Assembly (NCBI GenBank): GCA_025935655.1
Contig: JAICUV010000097.1
Coordinates: forward strand, 1-11,611
Source of the DNA: Chloroflexota bacterium
Lineage (GTDB): Bacteria; Chloroflexota; Limnocylindria; Limnocylindrales; CSP1-4
Direction: 5' to 3'
DNA length: 11,611 nt
The notes under the pieces were generated by a model, which was not told the origin of the DNA, made no database searches, and saw nothing but the letters and a program-made list of their open reading frames with translations. Both the position numbers and the translations under genes were made by a program. Positions 5,687-11,611 of the stretch are shown piece after piece. Every line of letters begins with the position of its first letter. The stretch's first letter is position 1.

Positions 5687-6655
5687 CTACGAGCCAGTCG
5701 TCCGATCGAGCAGACCGAGTTCCCTCGCGTGACGCTCGCTCGATCGGAAGATGGCGGTCGCCGCGAGTGTAGCCAGCGCCCCGGTCACGCACAACGCGAG
5801 GATGATCGTCGTCGCGTCCGGCGCGGCGGAACCGGTGACGGCTGTCCACACCGAGCCCTCCCCGCCGATGGAGGACGGCCCATCGGGCAGCACCGCGAGC
5901 CGCACGCCGGCGACCCACCACGTGACCGGGTTGATGAGCCCCAGCACCTCGATCGGGTCCGGCAGGACGGCCAGCGGGAACACGACGCCCGTGACGAGGA
6001 ACAGCGCGCCCGCGAACGCGTCCGGATAGGACCAGCTCTCCTGGCGCGTCTGGAGGCAGATCGCCGCGAGCAGCACGCCGATCGCGAGGATCGGGACGAC
6101 GCCGAGCGTCACCGAGATCACGAGCAGCGGCCAGTTCACCGTGGCGAGGTCGATCCGCAGCCCGAGCACGATCGTCGCGAACACGAGCGCGACCAGCGTC
6201 CCCATGGCACCCGCGGCGAGCCGGGCGCCGCCGCGGCCGACGAGCAGCACGAGGAACGTGGCCGGCGACACGTACAGGTACTTGAGCATCCGGTACCGCT
6301 CGCGGTCCTCGAGGACCGACCAGGCGGGCCCCGCGATCCCGGCGACGAGCATCGCCCACAGCGCCGACCCCAGGACGACGAACGTCCGGATCGTGTCGTT
6401 GCTGGACCCGGTCGCCCCCGCGCCGATGATCTGGATCATCATCACGAGCAGGAGCAGGCTCGCGATCGGCTTCACGACCGTGTAGATCACGAACAGGATC
6501 GGGTCGGTCCAGTTCGCCTCCACCCGCCAGCCGAGGAACAGCGCCGTGCGCAGGGTGCGGGTCGTGTCGGCCAGGCCGGCGCCCTCGGTGCGGGCAGGGT
6601 CGAAGGTGGTCCGCCCGCGGTCGAAGCGCGACCGCTCTCGGGTGACGGCGCTCAT
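5687..6655 (-). CDS. ABC-2 type transporter permease (second of two)
   Basis: A 322-residue inner-membrane subunit of an ABC exporter. About 50 hydrophilic residues precede six hydrophobic segments at about 52-76, 91-110, 141-166, 175-200, 214-234 and 283-303. Between helices 2 and 3 the coupling region reads EDRERYRMLKYLYVSP, and the ABC-2 hallmark GVVFPLAVLPDPIEVLGLINP lies near 223-243, followed by WWVAGVR. These features fit the DrrB/NodJ-like ABC-2 group used for drug, lipid or polysaccharide export. It begins seven bases after the stop of the first permease and depends on the ATPase encoded upstream. Cargo is unknown. The TAG stop at 5687-5689 is 52 bases before the 198-residue gene. 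Confidence 0.92.
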   Translation of the reverse strand: MSAVTRERSRFDRGRTTFDPARTEGAGLADTTRTLRTALFLGWRVEANWTDPILFVIYTVVKPIASLLLLVMMIQIIGAGATGSSNDTIRTFVVLGSALWAMLVAGIAGPAWSVLEDRERYRMLKYLYVSPATFLVLLVGRGGARLAAGAMGTLVALVFATIVLGLRIDLATVNWPLLVISVTLGVVPILAIGVLLAAICLQTRQESWSYPDAFAGALFLVTGVVFPLAVLPDPIEVLGLINPVTWWVAGVRLAVLPDGPSSIGGEGSVWTAVTGSAAPDATTIILALCVTGALATLAATAIFRSSERHARELGLLDRTTGS

Positions 6656-6662
6656 CGGGCGC

Positions 6663-7562
6663 TCACTGCCAGCGGATCGACAGGCTGCCGCGGCTGCGGG
6701 CCATCCGCTCGATCCGGCGGATCAGCCAGCGGGCGAGCGCCGCGAACACGACGGTCATCGCCGCGAGGATCAGCGCCTCCACCTCGGGCGACGGCGTCCC
6801 GGTGATGTACGGCTGGCCCGCGAACACCAGCTGGCGCATCGCGTCCAGCCCAACCGCGAACGGGATCGTGGCGATGGCGAGCGCGCCGATCGCCCCCAGG
6901 CGCCCGACCGGGAAGTTGAGCCCGGACACGAAGTACACGGGCTCGATCACCAGGTTGGTCATGTGGAACGCCTCGCGACCCCACAGGAGGAACAGGCTCG
7001 CGAGCATCATCCCGAGGCCGTACAGCGCCGACAGCGTGAGGCAGAACACGACGATCACGAGCAGCCACTGCTCCACCTGGAACGTCACCCCGAACACGAT
7101 CGTGGAGATGACCAGGACCGCGGCCGCTCGCGTGGAGCTCATGACGAGGCCGCCCACCGCCATGCCGAGGAGGATCGCCATGAGGTTCATCGGGGCGGCG
7201 AAGTAGAGCTCGAGGTTGCCCTGGCTCTTCTCCCAGTACAGCTGGCCGGCCATCATCCACACGACGTTGAGCCAGAAGGCCGCCATCGCCCCGCCGAGGA
7301 CGACGAAGCCGACGTACGCGTCCGGCGCCCCGAGCGCGCGGTAGACGAGCACGAACGCGGACGTCGTGAGGAACGGCAGCAGGATCTCGAAGAACAGCCA
7401 CGACGGCTCGCGAACCATGCCCCGGATGCGCGGATATGCTCGGCCGACGAGCGACCGCAGGTTGTTGGCGAACACCTGGCCGCTCGTCCAGTCGGACGCG
7501 GTCCGCGGGTCGGTGCCGCCGCGGGTCGTCGCGAACACCGGGTTCGCGGGTCGCGCCGCCAT
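6663..7562 (-). CDS. ABC-2 type transporter permease (first of two)
   Basis: A 299-residue inner-membrane ABC-2 permease. About 55 cytoplasmic residues are followed by helices near 57-77, 84-107, 126-158, 165-194, 204-240 (two short spans) and 262-282. The coupling segment WEKSQGNLELYFAAPMN (110-126) is the usual ABC-2 'E..G.LE.....P' block, and EPVYFVSGLNFPVG (207-220) is the conserved helix-5 motif. Its ATG (7560-7562) shares one base with the TGA of the ATPase gene (TGATG), and GGAGG lies seven bases upstream at 7570-7574, so the two are translationally coupled. It is clearly different in sequence from the second permease, so the exporter is probably a heterodimeric membrane channel with a homodimeric ATPase. 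Confidence 0.93.
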   Translation of the reverse strand: MAARPANPVFATTRGGTDPRTASDWTSGQVFANNLRSLVGRAYPRIRGMVREPSWLFFEILLPFLTTSAFVLVYRALGAPDAYVGFVVLGGAMAAFWLNVVWMMAGQLYWEKSQGNLELYFAAPMNLMAILLGMAVGGLVMSSTRAAAVLVISTIVFGVTFQVEQWLLVIVVFCLTLSALYGLGMMLASLFLLWGREAFHMTNLVIEPVYFVSGLNFPVGRLGAIGALAIATIPFAVGLDAMRQLVFAGQPYITGTPSPEVEALILAAMTVVFAALARWLIRRIERMARSRGSLSIRWQ

Positions 7563-8644
7563 CAGGCCGCCTCCGCAGGCGCGGGCTCCCGGTCGGGGCC
7601 GCCGGCATCGCCGTCGGCCCCGTCGACATCGCCGTCGCTCTCATCGCCGAACCCGCGGCCCACGAGCTCCACGAACACATCCTCGAGGGTGGGCTCGGAC
7701 TTGCGCAGCGCCAGGATCTGGGAGCCGGTCCCACCGAGCGCGGTGACGACGGCGCCGAGCGCCGCATCGTCGGTCAGCACGAGGTTCACGACGACCCGCT
7801 GCGCCGCCGCGTCGACGTCGGCGGCGAGCGCGGCGGACTCCACGCCGGGGAGCCGCGCGAGCGTCTCGGCGCCGCCGTCGAGATGGTCGAGCTCCAGCCG
7901 GAAGATCGACTCCCGCTGGACGCGCCGCTTGAGCTCGTCGGGGGTGCCGATGGCGAGAATCCGACCGTGGTCCACGATCGCGATCCGGTCGCACAGCTCG
8001 TCGGCCTCGGCCATGTAGTGCGTCGTGAGCAGGACCGTCCGTCCGGGGACCGCGGCCTTCCAGTCGAGCACCAGCTCACGGATCGAGCGCGCCGCGGCGA
8101 CGTCCAGCCCGAGCGTCGGCTCGTCGAGGAACAGGATCCAGGGGTCGTTCAGCAGACCGCGGGCCATGTTCATCTTCTGGCGCTGGCCGGTGGACAGCGT
8201 GCTCACCCGCTGGAGCCGCTGGTCCCCGAGCCCGACCGCCTCGATGAGCTCGTCCACGCGCGCCCACCCCTCGCCCGTGGCCAGGCCGTAGAACTGGCTG
8301 AACATCCACAGCTGCTCGCGGACGGTGAGGATCCCGTAGCCCGACTGCTCGCCGCCCGCGACCATGTTCATGATCCGCCGGATCCGGCGCGTCTCCTCGA
8401 CCACGTCGAAGCCGAAGATCCGAGCCTCGCCGCTGGTCGGGAGGAGGAGCGTCGTCAGGATCTTGATCAGGGTGGTCTTGCCCGCGCCGTTCGGTCCGAG
8501 CAGCCCGAAGAACTCGCCCGGCGCGACCTCCAGGTCCACGCCCGCGAGCGCGGTCACGCGGTTCGGCTTGGCGTCGTAGACGCGGCGGACGCCGCGCACG
8601 GCGATCGCCGGCGGCAGGGCGGCGCCTTGGGGTTCGACGGACAT
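7562..8644 (-). CDS. ABC transporter ATP-binding protein (ABC-2/DrrA-type)
   Basis: A 360-residue cytoplasmic ATPase that powers the two permeases encoded directly downstream. Visible motifs: Walker A GPNGAGKTT (50-58), the Q-loop region GGEQSGYGILTVRE, signature LSTGQRQ (150-156), Walker B ILFLDEPT (170-177) with catalytic Glu175, D-loop LGLD and the switch histidine in TTHYMAEADELCDR (His209). A C-terminal domain of about 120 residues is typical of DrrA-like exporters; it ends in an Asp/Gly/Pro/Ala-rich acidic tail (334-360). The signature has Thr in place of the second Ser/Gly of LSGGQ, a common variant in this group. ATG 8642-8644 was chosen for its GAGGG site seven bases upstream and because similarity begins shortly after. 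Gene order ATPase-permease-permease points to export of a hydrophobic compound or lipid-linked molecule. Confidence 0.95.
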   Translation of the reverse strand: MSVEPQGAALPPAIAVRGVRRVYDAKPNRVTALAGVDLEVAPGEFFGLLGPNGAGKTTLIKILTTLLLPTSGEARIFGFDVVEETRRIRRIMNMVAGGEQSGYGILTVREQLWMFSQFYGLATGEGWARVDELIEAVGLGDQRLQRVSTLSTGQRQKMNMARGLLNDPWILFLDEPTLGLDVAAARSIRELVLDWKAAVPGRTVLLTTHYMAEADELCDRIAIVDHGRILAIGTPDELKRRVQRESIFRLELDHLDGGAETLARLPGVESAALAADVDAAAQRVVVNLVLTDDAALGAVVTALGGTGSQILALRKSEPTLEDVFVELVGRGFGDESDGDVDGADGDAGGPDREPAPAEAA

Positions 8645-8677
8645 GGGCAGCCCTCGGCAGGGGGACGGCGGGGTCCG

Positions 8678-8691
8678 GGAGCGTAGCACGA
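8678..8691 (-). promoter_or_regulatory. Extended -10 promoter of the ABC exporter operon
   Basis: On the minus strand the sequence reads TCGTGCTACGCTCC, with an extended -10 (TGC TACGCT; TACGCT at 8680-8685). Thirteen of its 14 bases recur in front of tetR at 9438-9451. No good -35 is present, as is usual for extended -10 promoters. Transcription would start about 30 bases before the ABC start codon. The plus strand here reads AGCACGAATCGGCGT, a partial match to the TetR palindromes, so a weak operator may overlap it. Confidence 0.5.
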
Positions 8692-8782
8692 ATCGGCGTC
8701 CGATGGAAGATGTCCGTCTAACACCGACGTGAGCGATATCGAACATGCAGCCGGGGCCGGCCGACGCCCCGTCCGCGCCGCG

Positions 8783-9397
8783 CTAGGCGCGCCCGAGCCG
8801 GAGCCGCACGGCCCGCGCCGCGAGCGGCAGCCCGCTGTCGTTGCCGTCGAACACGAGGCGCGTGTGCGCGAGGACGAGATACGACGTGACGTCGTAGAGG
8901 ACCTGGGCGAGGTCGGTGTCCGGCGGCAGCTCGCCCTTGGCCACGGCCGCCTCGAGGTTCACCCGGAGCCGCTCGACCCAGCCGGACTGGAATGCCGCGA
9001 CTCGGTCGCGGACGCTGCCGCGCTCGAGCGCGAGGTCGCCGGCCGCGGCATCGAAGAAGCAGCCGCCCGGGAACACCTTGCGCCGCATGTGGTCGAGGTG
9101 TGCGTCCGCGAGGGCGATCGCCCCGTCGAGGCCCGTCGGCACCGAGGCCACCTTGTCGTAGACGTCGCGCTCGTAGATCTCCTCGGCGGTCGCGATGGTC
9201 GCGAGCTGGAGCTCCTCCTTGGACCCGAAGTGCGCGTACAGGCCGCTCTTGCTGATGCCCACCTCGTCGGCGAGGCGCGCGATCGAGAGATGTCGGATGC
9301 CCTCGACGGTGGCCAGTCGCGCCGCCGTCTCGAGGATCTCGCGGCGTGTCCGCTCCCCGTCGCTGCGGGTGGCCCGGAGGACCTTGGTGGGAGGCAT
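8783..9397 (-). CDS. TetR/AcrR family transcriptional regulator
   Basis: A 204-residue DNA-binding repressor. The N-terminal helix-turn-helix domain is classic: RREILETAARLATVEGIRHLS, then IARLADEVGISKSGLYAHFGSKEEL (39-63) with the recognition helix around SKSGLYAHF. The C-terminal ligand domain contains PGGCFFDAAAGDL and a late hydrophobic dimer helix, as in many TetR repressors of exporters and detoxification genes. The ATG at 9395-9397 is the first possible start, since an in-frame TGA lies two codons upstream; GGAG is 11 bases before it. It is encoded 138 bases upstream of the ABC ATPase on the same strand. Two near-identical palindromes lie between it and a divergent gene, so it is probably autoregulated and the local controller. 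The inducer is unknown. Confidence 0.94.
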   Translation of the reverse strand: MPPTKVLRATRSDGERTRREILETAARLATVEGIRHLSIARLADEVGISKSGLYAHFGSKEELQLATIATAEEIYERDVYDKVASVPTGLDGAIALADAHLDHMRRKVFPGGCFFDAAAGDLALERGSVRDRVAAFQSGWVERLRVNLEAAVAKGELPPDTDLAQVLYDVTSYLVLAHTRLVFDGNDSGLPLAARAVRLRLGRA

Positions 9398-9437
9398 ACG
9401 TCATTTGTCTCCACGATTCGGCGGCGGGTGTCCATGC

Positions 9438-9451
9438 GGAACGTAGCACGA
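9438..9451 (-). promoter_or_regulatory. Extended -10 promoter of tetR
   Basis: On the minus strand TCGTGCTACGTTCC includes an extended -10 (TGC TACGTT; TACGTT at 9440-9445). Transcription would begin near 9433, giving a leader of about 35 bases. Operator site 1 (9445-9462) occupies the spacer directly upstream of the -10, a standard position for autorepression. Confidence 0.5.
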
Positions 9452-9462
9452 CCGTTCGTACT
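9445..9462. promoter_or_regulatory. TetR operator candidate, site 1
   Basis: AGCACGACCGTTCGTACT is an imperfect palindrome, identical to site 2 except for one base (T for G at 9455). It covers the spacer of the proposed tetR promoter. Position and near-identity to a perfect palindrome support binding by the adjacent regulator. Confidence 0.7.
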
Positions 9463-9478
9463 CTTCTGGCGGCCACTT

Positions 9479-9496
9479 AGCACGACCGGTCGTACT
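9479..9496. promoter_or_regulatory. TetR operator candidate, site 2 (perfect core palindrome)
   Basis: AGCACGACCGGTCGTACT contains the perfect 12-bp palindrome ACGACCGGTCGT (9482-9493), flanked by AG on one side and CT on the other. Its centre is 34 bases from that of site 1. A degenerate third copy, CGACCGTTC (9504-9512), is centred 21 bases further on. The set lies between tetR and the divergent 138-residue gene and can serve both. Confidence 0.75.
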
Positions 9497-9534
9497 TACA
9501 CCCCGACCGTTCCCAGCGCCCGGAGTTCACCCCG

Positions 9535-9951
9535 ATGCTCATGTCCAACCCCGTGGATCCCTCCCAGGCGATCCGGATCCACTACCAGAGCCCAGCCGGC
9601 CCGGCGTCCGCGTTCCCGCGCGACGACGAGGGTGGCCTGGGCGCGTCGCTCAAGCTGCTCGCGGCGGCCGCGCTGCTCGCGACGGGCTACGTCATCGGCG
9701 GCTTCGCGGTGGCGACCCCGGCGACGGACGCCCCGGTCCCCGTCGGGGCCGGCGGCGGCGTCAGCGGCCCGGTGTCCAAGCTCGGCGGCCAGCCCGTCGG
9801 CAACGACCCGGTCCCCGGCGAGTTCCGCCTGGGTCCCGGCAACGAGCCGGCCCCCGGCGTCGTCGTGCGGCTCGCCCTGCCCGAGCCCTACCCCGGCGAC
9901 TTCCGGCTCTCGCCCGGCAACCTCCAGCCGGTCGGCGTCGCCGGCCGGTAG
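9535..9951 (+). CDS. Unrecognised 138-residue single-pass membrane protein with a repeated PxPG[ED]FRLxPGN motif
   Basis: No family recognised. A hydrophilic N-terminus of about 37 residues (MLMSNPVDPSQAIRI...) is followed by one transmembrane segment (about 38-60, LKLLAAAALLATGYVIGG). A Gly/Pro/Val-rich extracytoplasmic tail then carries two copies of a motif: DPVPGEFRLGPGN (91-103) and EPYPGDFRLSPGN (117-129), each followed by a P-containing PAPG or QPVG. The ATG at 9535 has GGAG nine bases upstream. Third codon positions are almost all G or C and the reading frame has normal coding bias, so it looks like a genuine gene. It is divergent from tetR and sits directly behind the TetR operators, so it is probably controlled by them. 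A small cell-surface or envelope protein linked to the exporter is possible, but function is unknown. A convergent gap separates it from psuG. Confidence 0.72.
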   Translation: MLMSNPVDPSQAIRIHYQSPAGPASAFPRDDEGGLGASLKLLAAAALLATGYVIGGFAVATPATDAPVPVGAGGGVSGPVSKLGGQPVGNDPVPGEFRLGPGNEPAPGVVVRLALPEPYPGDFRLSPGNLQPVGVAGR

Positions 9952-9964
9952 CCCCACCACACTC

Positions 9965-9995
9965 GCGCCGGTCCGGACCGCCCCCGGGCCGGCGC
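9965..9995. terminator. Possible bidirectional terminator hairpin
   Basis: GCGCCGG (9965-9971) pairs with CCGGCGC (9989-9995) around a 17-base loop. The 10-bp palindrome GGTCCGGACC overlaps the left arm and loop. It lies in the 91-base convergent gap between the 138-residue gene and psuG, where transcripts from both sides should end. No T-tract is present on either strand, so it is only a structural suggestion. Confidence 0.4.
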
Positions 9996-10042
9996 ATCCG
10001 CGTGCCCGGCGGCCGGCCGCGTTCGCGCAGCCCGAACCGCGG

Positions 10043-10987
10043 TCAGCCCAGGAGCGCCCTCGCCAGCTCGCCGCCGGTCCTGGCGTTGTTGACGATGAGG
10101 GCGACGTTCGCCTTGACCGACGCGCCGTCCGTGAGCGCGGCGACGCGGGCCAGGAGCCACGGCGTCACGGCGGCCCCGGTGACCCCAGTGTGCTCGGCCT
10201 CCCGGATCGCCTGCTCGATCGCCTCGCGGGCCAGCTCGTCGTCGAGCGCGTCCGCCTCGGGGACGGGGTTGCAGATGACCAGCCCGGACTCCAGGCCCAT
10301 GGCCTCGTGGGCGCGGATGACCTCGGCAGCTGCCGCGACGTCGGGGACGGAGACGGGCGCCGGAATCGTCGACCGCCGGGCGTAGAAGCCGGGGATGACG
10401 TCGATGCCGAGCGCGACGACGGGCACGCCGCGCGTCTCGAGGTACTCGAGCGTGAGCGGCACGTCGAGGATCGCCTTGGGCCCGGCGCACACGACCGCGA
10501 CCGGCGTCCGGGCCAGCTCGTCAAGGTCCGCGGAGATGTCGAACGTCGGGGCGTGCCTGCCCGCGGCCGTGCCCAGCGCGCCGCGATGGACGCCGCCGAT
10601 GCCACCCGTGGAGAAGACCCGGATCCCCGAGGCGTGGGCCGCGATCATCGTCGCGGCGACGGTCGTCGCGCCCCAGCCGCCGGACGCGATCACCGCGCCC
10701 AGGTTGGGCCGCGAGACCTTGCGCACCGAGCCGTGGGGCGCGGTCGCGAGCTGTTCCAGCTCGTCCGCGGACAGGCCGACGAGCAGCCGGCCCTCGTTGA
10801 GCGCCACGGTCGCCGGGACCGCGCCGGTGGACCGGATCGCCTGCTCCGAGGCCGTCGCCACCTCGACGTTGTGCGGGTACGCGAGCCCGTGGCTGATGAG
10901 CGTGGACTCGAGGGCGACGACGGGCGTCCCGGACGCGAGCGCGTCCGCGACCTCGGGGGCGATGGCAAGACGGTCGGGCGTGATCAT
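10043..10987 (-). CDS. psuG: Pseudouridine-5'-phosphate glycosidase
   Basis: A 314-residue cytoplasmic enzyme that reversibly splits pseudouridine 5'-phosphate into uracil and ribose 5-phosphate, the second step of pseudouridine breakdown. The whole family fingerprint is present: VALESTLISHGLAYPHN (24-40), RKVSRPNLGAVIASG (89-103), VFSTGGIGGVHRG (124-136), FDISADLDEL (149-158), VVCAGPKAILD (165-175), TLEYLETRGVPVVALG, NPVPE and NNARTG. Equivalents of the E. coli active-site residues are Glu27, Lys90, Asp154 (manganese) and Lys171 (covalent adduct); the spacing from Asp154 to Lys171 matches. Length is normal. ATG 10985-10987 begins right where similarity starts. There is no good Shine-Dalgarno but a -10 element lies seven bases upstream, which suggests a leaderless message. 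The usual partner kinase psuK is not next to it. Confidence 0.96.
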   Translation of the reverse strand: MITPDRLAIAPEVADALASGTPVVALESTLISHGLAYPHNVEVATASEQAIRSTGAVPATVALNEGRLLVGLSADELEQLATAPHGSVRKVSRPNLGAVIASGGWGATTVAATMIAAHASGIRVFSTGGIGGVHRGALGTAAGRHAPTFDISADLDELARTPVAVVCAGPKAILDVPLTLEYLETRGVPVVALGIDVIPGFYARRSTIPAPVSVPDVAAAAEVIRAHEAMGLESGLVICNPVPEADALDDELAREAIEQAIREAEHTGVTGAAVTPWLLARVAALTDGASVKANVALIVNNARTGGELARALLG

Positions 10988-10994
10988 GGACCTG

Positions 10995-11000
10995 AAGATA
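10995..11000 (-). promoter_or_regulatory. -10 element of psuG, leaderless arrangement
   Basis: TATCTT on the minus strand ends seven bases before the psuG ATG, so transcription is expected to start at or next to the start codon. Only AGG lies between, too close to the ATG to be a normal Shine-Dalgarno. No clear -35 is visible. Confidence 0.5.
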
Positions 11001-11053
11001 CGTCCGGGGACCGGCGCGTGCACCCGGGCCGGACGCGGACCCGCCGGCCGGTC

Positions 11054-11059
11054 TAGGCT
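11054..11059 (+). promoter_or_regulatory. -10 element of the S9 peptidase gene, leaderless arrangement
   Basis: TAGGCT fits TANNNT and ends six bases before the ATG at 11066. The intervening CCCGAC cannot serve as a ribosome site. Together with the psuG element it forms a divergent promoter region of 78 bases. Confidence 0.5.
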
Positions 11060-11065
11060 CCCGAC

Positions 11066-11611
11066 ATGGCATCCCGTACCCGGCCCTCGCGCCGCATCCC
11101 CCGCCCGCCCGAACCCCGGACCCTGCGCGACCAGGTGGTCCTCGAGGAGCACGATGTCGCGGCCGACGGGTCGTTCGCGGTCGTCTCGCGGCGGACCGTG
11201 ACCGGTGACCGCTACGTCTCCGACCTGTGGCAGGTCCCGCTCGACGGCGGCCGGCCGCGGCGCCTCACGAACGGGGCGAGCCGCGACAAGCGGCCCCGGG
11301 TATCGCCGCACGGGGACCGCGTCGCGTTCACGCGCACGCTGGAGGGCGCCGAGGATCCCGTGCTGATGCTGCTCGACCTCGCGGGCGGCGAACCCGAGGT
11401 GCTCGCGCTCGGCGAGCTGTCGCCGGGCGAGCTCGCCTGGTCCCCGGATGGCCGGACGATCGCGTTCACGGCGGAGACGGGCCCGGAGCGCGTCCTCGTC
11501 GGCCCGAAGCCGAAGCGCGGGGAGCAGGCGCGCGCCCGGCACGTCACGACGATCGACTACCGCTGGGACGAGGAGGACTACCTCGACCGGCGGTCGCAGC
11601 TGTTCGTCGTC
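11066..11611 (+). CDS. S9 family peptidase (acylaminoacyl-peptidase/DPP-like), N-terminal 182 residues, runs off the right edge
   Basis: This is the N-terminal beta-propeller part of a prolyl-oligopeptidase family serine peptidase, which removes N-terminal dipeptides or acylated residues from peptides. Propeller blades are visible: DLWQVPLDGGRPRRLTNG (53-70), PRVSPHGDRVAFTR (77-90) and LAWSPDGRTIAFTAE (123-137). HVTTIDYRWDEEDYLDRR (159-176) followed by QLFVV is typical of the S9C group. The start lacks a signal peptide, and an Arg/Pro-rich stretch of about 20 residues precedes the first blade, so the enzyme is probably cytoplasmic. The frame is open to the window end; the catalytic Ser-Asp-His domain should follow outside. 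A stand-alone propeller is the alternative but is less likely given the S9C-type linker. The ATG is supported by the leaderless -10 element directly upstream. Confidence 0.88.
   Translation, partial: MASRTRPSRRIPRPPEPRTLRDQVVLEEHDVAADGSFAVVSRRTVTGDRYVSDLWQVPLDGGRPRRLTNGASRDKRPRVSPHGDRVAFTRTLEGAEDPVLMLLDLAGGEPEVLALGELSPGELAWSPDGRTIAFTAETGPERVLVGPKPKRGEQARARHVTTIDYRWDEEDYLDRRSQLFVV

Noticed and set aside
8734..8741. CGATATCG palindrome between tetR and the ABC gene as a regulator site
   Set aside because: Eight bases only, no second copy nearby and no resemblance to the TetR palindromes.
8729..11056. Open frame of 775 codons on the plus strand spanning tetR and psuG
   Set aside because: It runs antisense through tetR and psuG and out of frame through the 138-residue gene, with an Arg/Asp/Glu-rich translation. 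It is a shadow of those genes.

Overview
This is a GC-rich (roughly 70 % by eye) bacterial chromosomal segment. Coding frames have almost only G or C in third codon positions, genes are tightly packed, and several start at GTG. There are no rRNA or tRNA genes, insertion sequences, phage genes or CRISPR arrays. The gene content (a TolB-like secreted propeller, a MtnX-like phosphatase, an S9C-type peptidase and two leaderless-looking promoters) fits a high-GC environmental lineage such as Chloroflexota (Limnocylindria-like) or Actinomycetota. The sequence alone does not decide between them.

Layout from left to right. The 5' part of CTP synthase pyrG runs off the left edge (minus). A 366-base non-coding stretch with short tandem repeats and a perfect inverted repeat follows, then a secreted PD40/TolB-type beta-propeller protein (minus). 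Upstream of it lie a strong hairpin and what looks like a 40-residue C-terminal remnant of a lost gene. Next is a nitroreductase (plus). A minus-strand operon follows, in transcription order: a previously easy-to-miss 51-residue membrane peptide, an EamA/DMT transporter, then a MtnX-like HAD phosphatase. Its genes are joined by 4-base stop/start overlaps, and a good sigma-70-like promoter precedes it.

The centre is a TetR-controlled exporter locus on the minus strand: tetR, an ABC-2 type ATPase, two different ABC-2 permeases, and an unrecognised 198-residue protein made of two divergent copies of one domain. A pair of near-identical 18-bp palindromes lies upstream of tetR and also faces a divergent gene (plus). 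That gene encodes a 138-residue single-pass membrane protein ending in two copies of a Pro/Gly motif. The tetR and ABC promoters share a 14-base extended -10 element. The likely logic is a ligand-responsive TetR that represses itself and the divergent gene, and possibly the exporter.

On the right are pseudouridine-5'-phosphate glycosidase psuG (minus) and, divergent from it, the first 182 codons of an S9 family peptidase (plus). Both have a TANNNT -10 element 6-7 bases before the ATG, which suggests leaderless transcripts.

Most of the window is recognisable housekeeping or accessory metabolism. The least explained parts are the duplicated 198-residue protein in the exporter operon, the 138-residue protein behind the TetR operators, and the 51-residue peptide at the head of the EamA operon.
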